The position numbers and the translations under genes are program-made. From Proales similis (taxonomy: Eukaryota; Rotifera; Eurotatoria; Ploima; Proalidae): a DNA stretch of 64,000 bases. Each line of letters opens with the position of its first letter. Positions within the stretch are counted from its first letter, which is position 1. Where the stretch lies: assembly GCA_019059635.1 (NCBI GenBank), contig JAGVRJ010000004.1, positions 1,426,001 through 1,490,000 on the forward strand. Reading direction: 5' to 3'. The notes under the pieces were generated by a model that ran no database searches, had not been told where the DNA came from, and saw only the letters and a list, made by a program, of their open reading frames with translations. Of this stretch, positions 32,802-43,377 are shown one piece after another.

Positions 32802-35144
32802 ATGAGCATAATATTTGAGCTTCATCTAATTCTGCTCGTGTTGACCCGCTTGAGCAGCGCAAATGATGAATATTGTTCGGCCGAGACACATAAAGGAAGC
32901 ACAAAATGCAATTTTGAAATCTGGTGCAATCCCAACAGGCCAAGAGAGATCAAGGCAACCAATGTGAATGGAGAAATTTGCTGCTCATCTGTTCGAAGAG
33001 TTGGATACTTATTTCAAAATTATTTCATAATTGACTCAGTCTTGGACGACTCGGTGAGTTTTTTTCCATTCTTTGAAAGCGTTCCGATCGATTGCCAGCA
33101 GAAGGATAAACTATTGACCATTGATTTGGCAGCTATTACCGGAATTCAACGATCGTTCAAAGTGACCGCCTTGGCCCCCGGATACAAAGAAATAACATTG
33201 ATTGCGTCGAATTTGAGAATGATGGAAAACGAGATAGACAAGGCGGACTGCTCGAAAAACTTGAACGCGTCTATTTTTCAGACAGACCAGACGCTGGATT
33301 TAACATTTGCGATAGGTCTTCGATATGATCAAGACACTTGTGATCAGCTGTTTCACATGGCAAAAATTTCATATTTTGAAATGTACGATTTGGTCGATTC
33401 GATGATAAAACGAAATATTTTTGGAGTAGAGCGAACAAGCGCCGTCGAAGACCTGCAATCGAACATCGAAACAGTGATTTTTCGAGGCTACGCACTCGCC
33501 TTAAATCAGAAATCTTTCCCGGTCAGAGTTTTCGGCAAAGCATCTAGATTGACAGTGAAGGGAACAATTAAACAATTTCAAGGTCAAATACTTAGAGGAA
33601 GTGAATTGAACAAAATTAAGTTGAAGATCTCCGGTGTTAGAAAGTTTCTTCACAACAATCTAGATTGGCTTGACTACACCGATGAGCGCTCAACAAATAA
33701 AACCTTAAGAGTGTTTTTGGACGGAAAAGAGGAGAACGGATGGAATTCGAATAATGAATACGACACCTATGACGAAATGCGCATTAAGAATTACTTGTAT
33801 CAGATCGATAGCGAGATGACTGTGTTTGAAACCCAAACATTCTGCCAATTCTATCGATTGAAGCAGAAAAATCTAAATTTAGAAATCTATGGAAAAGTGT
33901 TCCAAAATCAAGCAGAGCGAATCTGCGATTGTGCCCTTCTCTGGCTTTTAAAATCTTACAAAAGCAATCCAGATTACCTCTACTTTCGAGGAGCCTTCAA
34001 AGAGTGTAGTCGTCACCAAGATGAGTTGGAAAAATCTTGTGATTTTGAAGCTATGGCCTCGAGGTGCCTGTTTGATTCAATCGAACCCATCACAGAATCC
34101 AGCGGCTACTCGTTTGTTTGGACCGTCAAATTCACTCATTTTGTGCTCAACACAGTGATGACCTCGAGTCTCAGCTGTCTTGCCTTTGCCTTGAACCTCT
34201 TTGTCGTTTACGTCTTTCATCGGTTGCGATCGTCCGAACAGTTCAGAAAAAAGAAGCTGACCGACAAAAACCAGTCTCTCTGGACCTATGTCTACTACAA
34301 CGCTATCTTCGTCTCTCTGCAGGCGCTCATATTCGCATTCGAGCCTCTCACTGCCTGCATTCAGAACGACGGCATCTATTGTTCGCCGCTGATCTTGACA
34401 CACTTTGGCCAGGGTTTCTATTTGTTTGTGCAGTCATACTTGGGAAACGCCCTGCGACTGATTGCCAACGTGACCAACTCACTATTTGTGCTCTATCGCT
34501 TCGGAATGAACGCTGACCGGCTGGCCAAGTTGAGAAAGGCCAAGCCTAAGAAAGTCGTCTTCATTTGCATGCTGCCTGTCCTTTTGATCAGCGTGATCAC
34601 TCTGTTTGTAAACGAACGCTTTGATCTGAAAGTTTTCAATGGCGATAAGTTTCATTATATTTTAAGGGGAATTCGCGATCACCAATTACCCACTCTTACT
34701 TTGAAGATTATCTTCTTGACTAACATGATACTCGGCAACATTGTGTTCAATCTTCTGAATGTGATTGTTGACCTTCGTCTGCTGATTTTCCTTCGCAATT
34801 TGAAAAACGCTTCCCGGAAAGAAGAAGCCGAGGCTCGAGTGACTAAAATGATTGTCTTCAACGGCGTCTTCTCATTTCTATTCCGCACGCCAGAGATGGC
34901 ATTCTCAATCAGCTACTTGGTCTTTACCTTTAACCCTCTTCTTTTTCCTTCATGTGAGCTCACTAGAGACATAACCCTATCAGCGTGTCCCAGTCTGGCA
35001 AAGATCTCTCAGTTCTTCTTTTCGTTCAGCTTCTTCGAGAATTTCATACTTCTGTACCTTTTCAATCCCGAATTCAATCAGCAGGCCCGAAAGATTTTTG
35101 GCAAACAGGAGGAGCCGGGAAAAAGAGGAGATGTTCAAAACTAA
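32802..35144 (+). CDS. Orphan seven-transmembrane receptor with large ectodomain (copy 1)
   Basis: Intronless, 780 residues. A signal peptide (about residues 1-20, HLILLVLTRLSSA) is followed by a ~420-residue Cys-containing ectodomain with no family I recognise. From ~residue 443 seven hydrophobic segments can be drawn: HFVLNTVMTSSLSCLAFAL; YVYYNAIFVSLQALIFAF; YLFVQSYLGNALRLIANV; VVFICMLPVLLISVITLFV; IIFLTNMILGNIVFNLLNVIV; MIVFNGVFSFLFRTPEMAF; ISQFFFSFSFFENFILLYLFNP. The last ends with an NPxF-like motif resembling class A NPxxY. No DRY motif follows helix 3 (YRFGMN instead). Extracellular loops 1 and 3 carry cysteines. Its neighbour at 35779 is a tandem paralogue. Ligand and signalling are unknown. 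A poly-A signal lies at 35213. Confidence 0.85.
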   Translation: MSIIFELHLILLVLTRLSSANDEYCSAETHKGSTKCNFEIWCNPNRPREIKATNVNGEICCSSVRRVGYLFQNYFIIDSVLDDSVSFFPFFESVPIDCQQKDKLLTIDLAAITGIQRSFKVTALAPGYKEITLIASNLRMMENEIDKADCSKNLNASIFQTDQTLDLTFAIGLRYDQDTCDQLFHMAKISYFEMYDLVDSMIKRNIFGVERTSAVEDLQSNIETVIFRGYALALNQKSFPVRVFGKASRLTVKGTIKQFQGQILRGSELNKIKLKISGVRKFLHNNLDWLDYTDERSTNKTLRVFLDGKEENGWNSNNEYDTYDEMRIKNYLYQIDSEMTVFETQTFCQFYRLKQKNLNLEIYGKVFQNQAERICDCALLWLLKSYKSNPDYLYFRGAFKECSRHQDELEKSCDFEAMASRCLFDSIEPITESSGYSFVWTVKFTHFVLNTVMTSSLSCLAFALNLFVVYVFHRLRSSEQFRKKKLTDKNQSLWTYVYYNAIFVSLQALIFAFEPLTACIQNDGIYCSPLILTHFGQGFYLFVQSYLGNALRLIANVTNSLFVLYRFGMNADRLAKLRKAKPKKVVFICMLPVLLISVITLFVNERFDLKVFNGDKFHYILRGIRDHQLPTLTLKIIFLTNMILGNIVFNLLNVIVDLRLLIFLRNLKNASRKEEAEARVTKMIVFNGVFSFLFRTPEMAFSISYLVFTFNPLLFPSCELTRDITLSACPSLAKISQFFFSFSFFENFILLYLFNPEFNQQARKIFGKQEEPGKRGDVQN

Positions 35145-35778
35145 ACTAGAAATTATTAATAATCAATGCTTTTTTAGATCACTATTTCAATGATTCTAAA
35201 TATCCGATTTGCAATAAATAATTAAAAGTGAAAAGGCAACGACAACCGTTCAATCTGGTTTGATTGCTTTGCACTTTTTGTTTTTTTTTTTTTTGAATTC
35301 GGGAAAAGGCCTATTTGGGATAATATGGACAGTCTCAAAGACAACCTAGGAAATCTTATATATTTTATTAATCAGCCATTATCGAGTTTCATTTCGCTAG
35401 GATAGAGCAGAATCGTCAGACGAAGATCAATTTATCTTTAGCCTGAGAGCGAAGCTTCACATAAAAATCGATAAAAAAAAAGGATCAGAGTCAACCAAAA
35501 TATTGCCATCATTTACCCTAACTGGCAGGATTTGGAGCCAATTGAGCCCAGAAAATTTTCACAAATTGCGTATATAGACTCGAATTAAAAAATTGATGAT
35601 CTCGACCAGTACAGTCTCGATTACACGATTTGCTCATGGTGTCAGCAATGAAATTCAATCAAGGCAGCATTAAAGCAGGCCTGGCTCAATTAATACTGAA
35701 GAGCTTTTCGCTTCGTTGTATTCAGCATTCGTCTGATTTACCAAGCTTTGAGGAGATTTCGGCGCAGCTTTCTTAAAA
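35145..35778. other. Intergenic spacer between the receptor paralogues
   Basis: A 634-bp spacer with the copy 1 poly-A signal and the presumed copy 2 promoter. The leader shared by copy 1 and the 31666 relic was not seen upstream of copy 2. Confidence 0.5.
35213..35218 (+). terminator. Poly-A signal of receptor copy 1
   Basis: AATAAA about 70 bp past the stop codon. Confidence 0.7.
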
Positions 35779-38100
35779 ATGAACATTTACCTGTTTCTAC
35801 TGATCTTGTTTGTATTGACTCGCTCAAGCAGCAGAGCAGAAACTTATTGTATAAGTGAATGCAAAAAGCACGGCTCTCAGTGTAATATTGAAATAAAGTG
35901 CGATCCAAATAGGCCCAGAGAAATAAACTCAACTCGTCTGATAGGAGAAGTTTGCTGCTCGTCAGCCCGAAGAGTGGCCTTCTCAATTAAAAGTTCTTTA
36001 ATGATAAATTCAATCTTGGACGACAAAATCAGCTTTTATCCAATTTTCAACGATTTTCCAATCGACTGCCAAAAGAAGAATAAGCTATTTGTGATTGCAG
36101 TGGCAACAATTACCGGAATTCACCGTTCATTTAAAGTGGCCGCATTCGCTCCTGGGCACAAACAGATTACCATGCTCGTGACGCGTTTGAGCATGATGGA
36201 AAATGAGCAAGAAAGAGTGGACTGCTCGAAAAACCTGAACGCGTCTGTGTTCGCATCAGACGAAGTGTTAGACATTATCTTTAGTCTTGGAGTGAAGTAT
36301 GAAGAAGACACTTGTGAGCAGCTGTTTCACATGGCGAAAATTTCATTTTTAAAAATGTACAGCTTGGCTGATTCGATGATAAAGCGAAACATTTTTGGCA
36401 TTGCAAAGACAAGCGGCATCAAAGATCTCCGATCTGACATCGGAATTGTTACTCTTAAAGGCTTCGCAATTGCCCTCAATGAAAATTCGTTCCCGATGAC
36501 GATTTTCTCCCAAACCAGATTATTGGTTGTTCAGGGTGTTTTGAAGCGATTTCAAGCCGAAATACTTATAGGAAGTAGAATGAATAAAATAATATTGGAG
36601 ATTTCCTCGGTAAGAAAATTCCTCCACGACAACTTGTACTGGCTCGATTTTACAAACCATCGCTTGTCGAGAATGAAGCTATCAATCGATTTGTACGGAA
36701 GGAAACAAAAGTTGAATAAGTTCAAGAACGATGAAGAATTTTATAGCGAATCCCAACCCTACGAATACTTGTATCAGATTGATGGCGAAACAACGGTTTT
36801 TGACAACACAACATTTTGCATCATCTATAGATTTTACCGGAAAAATCTAAATTTGGAAATTTACGGTCAAGTCTTCCGGAATCAAGCCAAGACAACATGT
36901 GATTGTGCGCTTTTCTGGATACTTAAAACCTACAACCCTGATTATTTGGACTTTGATGGAGCTTCAGAAGAGTGTGGCCGTCGGCATCAAGAATTAGACA
37001 AATCATGTGACTTTGATGCCATGGCGGCTCGATGCAATTTAAAAACCATCGAGCCGATTGCAGGAGCACAGGGGTATTCGTTCGTATTACCGATCAAGTT
37101 CACTCATTTTGTGCTCAACACAGTGATGACCTCGAGTCTCAGTTGTGTTGCCTTTGCCTTGAACCTCTTTGTCGTTTACGTCTTTCATCGGATGCGCTCG
37201 TCCGAACAGTTCAGAAAAAAGAAGCTGACCGACAAAAACCAGTCTCTCTGGACCTATGTCTACTACAATGCCATCTTCGTCTCTCTGCAGGCGCTCATAT
37301 TCGCATTCGAGCCTCTCACTGCCTGCATCCAGAACGACGGCATCTATTGTTCGCCGCTCATCTTGACTCACCTTGGCCAGGGTTTCTACTTGTTTGTGCA
37401 GTCATACTTGGGAAACGCCCTGCGACTGATTGCCAACGTGACCAACTCACTGTTTGTGCTCTATCGCTTCGGAATGAACGCCGATCGACTGGCCAAGTTG
37501 AGAAAGGCCAAGCCTAAGAAAGTCGTCTTCATTTGCATGCTGCCTGTCCTTTTGATCAGCGTGATCACTCTGTTTGTAAACGAACGCTTTGATCTGAAAG
37601 TTTTGAATGACGATCCGTTTAATTATCTTTTTAGAGATATTTACGAACACGAATTACCCACTCTTACTTTGAAGATTATCTTCTTGACTAACATGATACT
37701 CGGCAACATTGTGTTCAATCTTCTGAATGTGATCGTTGACCTTCGTCTGCTGATTTTCCTTCGCACTTTGAAAAGCGCTTCCCGGAAAGAAGAAGTCGAG
37801 GCTCGAGTGACTAAAATGATTGTCCTCAACGGCGTCTTCTCATTTCTATTCCGCACGCCAGAGATGGCATTCTCAATCAGCTACTTGGTCTTTACCTTTA
37901 ACCCTCTTCTTTTTCCTTCATGTGAGCTCACTAGAGACATAACCCTATCAGCGTGTCCCAGTCTGGCAAAGATCTCTCAGTTCTTCTTTTCGTTCAGCTT
38001 CTTCGAGAATTTCATACTTCTGTACCTTTTCAATCCCGAATTCAATCAGCAGGCCCGAAAGATTTTTGGAAAACATGAGGAAAAAAGGGTCAAAAAATGA
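35779..38100 (+). CDS. Orphan seven-transmembrane receptor with large ectodomain (copy 2)
   Basis: Intronless, 773 residues, with the same architecture as the gene at 32802: signal peptide (IYLFLLILFVLTRSSSRA), ~420-residue ectodomain, then seven membrane segments from ~residue 440. The ectodomain aligns along its length with copy 1, sharing cysteines and blocks such as DPNRPREI/NPNRPREI, MLFHMAKIS-like QLFHMAKIS, SMIKRNIFG and TSSLSC, but roughly half its residues differ. The membrane half is nearly identical at DNA level except for a short island in the loop between helices 4 and 5. The C-terminal tails diverge after RKIFGK. A poly-A signal lies at 38152. Family identity beyond divergent rhodopsin-like 7TM is uncertain. 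Confidence 0.85.
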   Translation: MNIYLFLLILFVLTRSSSRAETYCISECKKHGSQCNIEIKCDPNRPREINSTRLIGEVCCSSARRVAFSIKSSLMINSILDDKISFYPIFNDFPIDCQKKNKLFVIAVATITGIHRSFKVAAFAPGHKQITMLVTRLSMMENEQERVDCSKNLNASVFASDEVLDIIFSLGVKYEEDTCEQLFHMAKISFLKMYSLADSMIKRNIFGIAKTSGIKDLRSDIGIVTLKGFAIALNENSFPMTIFSQTRLLVVQGVLKRFQAEILIGSRMNKIILEISSVRKFLHDNLYWLDFTNHRLSRMKLSIDLYGRKQKLNKFKNDEEFYSESQPYEYLYQIDGETTVFDNTTFCIIYRFYRKNLNLEIYGQVFRNQAKTTCDCALFWILKTYNPDYLDFDGASEECGRRHQELDKSCDFDAMAARCNLKTIEPIAGAQGYSFVLPIKFTHFVLNTVMTSSLSCVAFALNLFVVYVFHRMRSSEQFRKKKLTDKNQSLWTYVYYNAIFVSLQALIFAFEPLTACIQNDGIYCSPLILTHLGQGFYLFVQSYLGNALRLIANVTNSLFVLYRFGMNADRLAKLRKAKPKKVVFICMLPVLLISVITLFVNERFDLKVLNDDPFNYLFRDIYEHELPTLTLKIIFLTNMILGNIVFNLLNVIVDLRLLIFLRTLKSASRKEEVEARVTKMIVLNGVFSFLFRTPEMAFSISYLVFTFNPLLFPSCELTRDITLSACPSLAKISQFFFSFSFFENFILLYLFNPEFNQQARKIFGKHEEKRVKK

Positions 38101-38151
38101 CCTTGAGCGGTTTCACTTTTGAATTTGTGTACTCTTTATGTTCAGACTAGT

Positions 38152-38157
38152 AATAAA
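38152..38157 (+). terminator. Poly-A signal of receptor copy 2
   Basis: AATAAA about 50 bp past the stop codon. Confidence 0.7.
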
Positions 38158-39751
38158 AATACTAATTTATATGCGAAAAACATTTTTTGTAGTCCTGATA
38201 TGATGAAACTTAAATACTTTTATTATACTAGCAGTCCAAGTCTTGAAAGCCCCAAGCTGGGCGCTTAGCCACGAAAGAACTTTTAGTGAACACGTGCCTG
38301 GCTGCCAAGTGTTAAATGCTTAAGGGTAGACTGGTGCCGAAATCGTCAGCTAGATCCTTAATTCACGCTGCTTAGATTCACTCGGATTGAGTTTAGATTG
38401 TATCGAGGACATACTTGGCCACTAATTGACGTTTAATTGGACAAAAAAGGCAAATCGTTTCGTCAATTGAATATCGCTGGCGAGAAAATTGCTCTTTATC
38501 TTATCAAACACCCTCTAGACGAGAGCCGGAGTTGAGTGGAGTAACTAAAAACGCTTCAAAACTGATTTTGGCTCCGAGTCCTCTGCAAGAGCGATTAAAT
38601 CAGTTTAATTGTTAATTGGTTTGACATGTTCTATGCCATCAGGCTGCTGCGTTTTTATTTTTTAGTCCTAACTACAATAACAACAAGCACGATCAAAAAT
38701 TAGAATAGATCAATTGAACGAGCTTGGCTAGTTCTACTCTCGAGCGGCTCGAGGGCGAATAGTTTTGTTCAACTCACTTGATCTAATCTCTGCGAGTTTT
38801 TTCTATTGTTCACTTTTAATTTCTCTTCGTAGCCAAGTAGCTTGAGAGAAATAAAGAGAAAGCCGACCTTTATTTTAGTGTTTGGTGGCAAGCCGTTCCC
38901 TTGTGAATGGTCGCATTTATTATAGCAAGCAAGCAGAGTGTTGGGCGAAATATTTACTCGATTCGTGATTGCGTGTGTTCAGGTCAGAGAGTTAGAGAGC
39001 GCGTGAGGTCGCACAGATGAAATGTAGGCAACGATTGAGAGACGCCTGAATGTTTTGTTGGTCGTGGCACTTGATTAAGAACTGTGTTAAGTGCCAAATT
39101 AGCTAAATTCCACACAGTTAATGAATACTCAAGCTATGTGTTTTGGAGGGCTTGACGGCAGCGGCGGCGCTTGAATGAACAATTGCCCAATTGATTCGGC
39201 AGCGTTCAAGATAAATCTTTCGACACCTGCCGAGATCTAAACGAGAAAAATCTTAATTGCCTGCGACAGCTCTAGGACCGGCGCTTACTCTCTCTCTCTC
39301 TCCCTAAGCAACTTCATCTTTCTCGTTGCTCCCACTCAGCTCTAAGGTCCTGCTCGTTCGTACTCTTGCGCTAATTAGACGTTTTAGGATCAAAGCTCAA
39401 TTTATTCACTTGCGCAATTGGCATTGACAGCTTTTTAACGGTTCGTCAAGATCAAAAGCCGATAAGGACGATCAAGAACAGAATGTTAACCATTAGGCTT
39501 CGATTTATTAGTACCCGAAGAGTCACGTCAACATGACCGACCGCATCAGGCTCAAATCCTTATTATTTCTCCAATGCGTTTCTCTAAAATAACGTTGTGG
39601 CTTGATAATCATCAAATAATCATTTCAAAAGTAAAAAATAACCTTAAACGTAAAAGAATTAATCGAAAACAAGAACTCGAAAAGGAAATTTGGAAAAAAA
39701 AGCAGAACGAACGACAGCTAATTATAGAGACAAATGTGGCCAGGGAATCTC
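38158..39751. other. Noncoding region between receptor copy 2 and Rx
   Basis: No gene supported. It is mixed AT-rich sequence with a CT run near 39290-39302. It lies downstream of both flanking genes, so it holds 3' flanks and possibly regulatory DNA for the homeobox gene. Confidence 0.5.
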
Positions 39752-40798
39752 TCATTTTGAGTTGCTGGCGGAGTTCATAGGCAACGCGGCACCGCCCATT
39801 GGGTGATGGGGCACATGCTGGAAATTTGGGAAAAACTGACTGTACGGATTGCTCATGAAATTGGAGAACGAATGAAACGGTGCGCCCTGGGCTGCACTCA
39901 GCCACGGGTCTATGGGAAGATTGACTGCAGCGGCCATGGCAGCAGCAGCGGCGGCGTTTACCGATCCAGAGCTGGAGCTGACTCCGTTGGCACTGCCACC
40001 GCCAGCGCTCATGTGAACACCGCTCGAAGCGCTCAATGCCGGCGATGCGGATCCTTTCAACATCGAATACTGGTAGTCCGAATAGGATTCAGTGTTGACC
40101 TTGAGTGATGACTGTTCGGCTTTTTCTTGCCGACGCCATTTGGCTCTTCTGTTCTGAAACCAGACTTGCACTCGAACTTCGGGCAAGTTTATCTTTATGG
40201 CCAACTCTTCTCGACTGTACACGTCTGGATAGTGCGACTTCTCGAACGCCCGCTCCAGCTCGTGTAGTTGAAATGTCGTAAATGTTGTTCGATTGCGTCG
40301 GTGTTTGCTCTTTTTGCCATCGTCCTTGTCATCTTCAATCGAATTGCTCGAGTGTTTGGTTTGTGTGTTCTCAAAAGAATCCTTCGACTCATAGTCGGAC
40401 AGCTTTTCCTCGTCCGAATCTGAGATTGAAAGCGATCCACGATTGCCCGTCAGATGGTGGTCACCAAAAATATTTACTGAAGCGAACTTACCTTCACCGT
40501 TCGAGTCTCCTTTGTCAGGTGTTGTCTCAATGTTGTAATGACCTGGCGCGCGGTTCATTTCTACTCTGATCTGATCGGGCCTATAGTTTCCGGCCAGAAT
40601 TGAGTCGATGTTGTGTCCCATAGTAAATTGAGGCGACACGTTCGAAGGGTGTATTGAACCAGGCTGGATTGGATGGATACCGCTGGGCCAGTGTGCGCCT
40701 ATTGAAGAGTAGACGCGCGAGAAATAGCGCGACGCCTCCATTTCTGCATCGTTCTTGGCTTCTTTGCCAAACGGGTACGGATTTGGTCCACCAATCAT
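39752..40798 (-). CDS. Rx: Retinal homeobox (Rx/Rax) transcription factor
   Basis: Rx is a paired-like homeodomain factor of anterior neural and eye fields. It is 348 residues if read straight through. A paired-type octapeptide-like motif (HNIDSILA, residues ~62-69) is present. An acidic linker precedes the homeodomain at residues ~167-226 ([20 protein letters not shown]...[15 protein letters not shown], glutamine at position 50), which matches the Rx group almost residue for residue. Ser/Gly/Ala-rich sequence follows. A 72-bp segment at 40491-40420 has a GTAAGT donor and a TCTCAG acceptor and a length divisible by three; it is probably an intron, which would give 324 residues. The start is the first ATG at 40798, since the frame extends upstream only from GTG. 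No C-terminal OAR motif is visible. Confidence 0.92.
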   Translation of the reverse strand: MIGGPNPYPFGKEAKNDAEMEASRYFSRVYSSIGAHWPSGIHPIQPGSIHPSNVSPQFTMGHNIDSILAGNYRPDQIRVEMNRAPGHYNIETTPDKGDSNGEGKFASVNIFGDHHLTGNRGSLSISDSDEEKLSDYESKDSFENTQTKHSSNSIEDDKDDGKKSKHRRNRTTFTTFQLHELERAFEKSHYPDVYSREELAIKINLPEVRVQVWFQNRRAKWRRQEKAEQSSLKVNTESYSDYQYSMLKGSASPALSASSGVHMSAGGGSANGVSSSSGSVNAAAAAAMAAAVNLPIDPWLSAAQGAPFHSFSNFMSNPYSQFFPNFQHVPHHPMGGAALPMNSASNSK

Positions 40799-43377
40799 TT
40801 GCAATCGCTTAAACACAAACTTCTAGACAAAACGAACTCAATTTGCTAAATTGCGTACTGGTTGAGTTTCGAGCTTATTTATAGTCGACTGCGATCGACC
40901 TCTAACAAAAAAAAGCTCGAAATCAAACTAATTCGCTGCCATACTCGAGCATATTTGAGGGTGAAAGTGAATAGCGTTGGAAATTAGTTTTTTTTTTCTC
41001 TTTCTTTCTCTTGATTTATTAATTTCAATTAAATCAGATTTAGACGATTTAATCTGCAAAATTGAAGTAGTGTGTCGAATGAAGAGTTCGCTTAAACGGT
41101 TCGCTCGTTTAACTAATGAATTTAGGCTGGCAGCGAGCATGTGAATGAATCGGAGAAAAAAGCGAGAAACAGTGAGAGAGAGAGAGAAAAAAATTAGTTG
41201 ACGACAAATAGTGAAACGTCGACAATGAAGACGACGACTAAGACGAGTCTAGTTCTACACTGGCGCGCTTATCTCAGCCTTAATCGAAATCGACAATTTG
41301 TCCTCTAATTAAACGTTTTTGTTCGGCCAATGTTGCCCGAGAGCAGCAAGTGCTAGACGCGAATCGAATTAGTTTTGAATAAATAGAATTAATTCTCAGT
41401 GCCGACAACCAATGAAATAAGATTCGGAAGAGAGTAACTCTGTCGCCTTTTAGCCAATCGCAGCAGCTTTTTTAGCGTTGAGGCGCCGATCTTGTTAGGT
41501 TTTTTTCTGGTTCTCGCCATTGTTCTCTTAATAGGTGAATAGTCCACACGCACTCGGCTTCCAATGGGCGTAGTCGGCTCGCTCGAGATAAAACGCCAGT
41601 AGAGAATGCGGCTTAAGCGTGCCCGCAGAATACACGGCCGCGCACGCCTTTAATCAAACTCAACTCATGCGCATCCTGCACGCCAGCTTTAAATCGCACT
41701 TCCCTCAACGTAGGACGCATTCATCAAGACCAAATTGAACTATCAAATCTTCAAATTGTCCAACGGCGGCTGACTTGGGCCGAACACGAATTAGTGGAAC
41801 CGAAAAATTTGGCCAAAAGATTCCGAGATCGACTGCAATCGGCTCGTAATAGACGCGCGTTCGTAGTCTCTGTCTAGCCTCTTTGTCTTTTTATCTCTTC
41901 AACATTGACGTTCGGTCTGGTGTAGGCCTCTCCTCGTCTTTTAATATCAAATGGAGCGTGCAGGCCTGCGGCTAATGAAATCATGTTTAATTTCCGTCCA
42001 TGAAAATGGTTCTACACCAAGTCAAAGTTTCTAATTAAATAATTCGATTAGACACTCGTTCGCTTAGCTGCTTCGATCAGAACTGCATGCAGTCGAGAAG
42101 GAGGCTGCCATTAAATTACCAAGCGACCATTCGAGTTGTGGCAAGTTGAAAAGCAAGCCAGATTTTGAGTGAATTAGCGGTCTAGAAAAAAAAACTGTCG
42201 CTTTCGTTAATCATCCATCCGACTACTTAACAACCAGTCAAGCAGTCACGAATTGCTTCGTCCGCCTCGTCGTCACTCATTTCATTCTACACACACACAC
42301 ACACTCGACTTGTGACAGTATCAATCAACTCCCAACACTCGTCCGCATTTCGGAACTGGAATCATTTGTTGTGAGAGGAGCATTCGTTTGATTTAATGTA
42401 GCCCTCCAAGCTCCTTCAGTTCTATTTTCAAAATAATTAAGGAAGCGCCGGTCTCTCATAATTTCAGCTTCCGTTTCACTTCACCTCTTTAATATCACTC
42501 AATGTGAACATATACATTTTTTTTTGCACTCGTCGATCATTTGGATAAATCGGCCGTTTAGAGTAAGTGTGAGCCCGAATTAGCACCAGGCCAATTTGCG
42601 ACTTAGAACACACGCAACAGTCGCATTGAGGCAGGTTGGATCAAGCACCTTATAGAAAAAGCGAATGTTCGATTAGTCGCACGGAACGGCCATATAATTG
42701 TTCTCTAATTGAGCAGTCATGGTCCAATTTGGCCTAGAATATGATTGAACGATAATATCGCTTGACTTGACGTTCATGTCCTGCCTAGTCGCCAATTTTC
42801 CCTCTTTGCCTGTCTGTCTGTGTCTTCCCTTCTCCTGGCCCAATGGTGTTTCAATCAATTTCTTTTCTATGTTTTCGTTGCTCGGCTGATTAATTAATTT
42901 ATGGAAATTGTTCATTTATTTCGAAACGATTTAATAAATAGAGTAAAATTCTTTTGCCTCATGAGACTTGTTCAGACGCATATCTGCTTGTCTCTCTCTT
43001 CCTACCCCTTTCTATTGGTTCTGATCTCTCTCTTGGCATTCATGCCTGTTTTTCATACTGAAATTGAAACTCTTTTCTTTCATATACTGCCCGTCAAGCT
43101 GGTATCTACTATGAGTGTGATATGGTAGCTCTGACCTACCATAAATAAACACCTGAATCATCGAGTACGATCACCGATTAATGATCAATTATTCGATAAA
43201 AAGCAATAGATATTCCGCAAGGCTGAATGCTGATTGGAAAATACAATGCACATTTATTCGAATTTCGATTGAGAACGAATGTAACGAGAAAAAAAAGAGT
43301 TTTTCTTTTCGACTTGGGCTCAAGTTTGTACAGTGTACACGATTCGATGGGCTTACGAGTGTCGCAAACGTGAGTGT
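40799..43377. other. Noncoding region upstream of Rx
   Basis: About 2.6 kb without a supported gene, lying 5' of Rx and 3' of the Id-like gene. It is a candidate for developmental enhancers on position alone. It contains homopolymer T/A tracts and an AC run near 42290-42303. Confidence 0.5.

Noticed and set aside
38225-38345. GC-richer patch after receptor copy 2, considered as an ncRNA
   Set aside because: No convincing stem set or known RNA motif could be drawn by eye.
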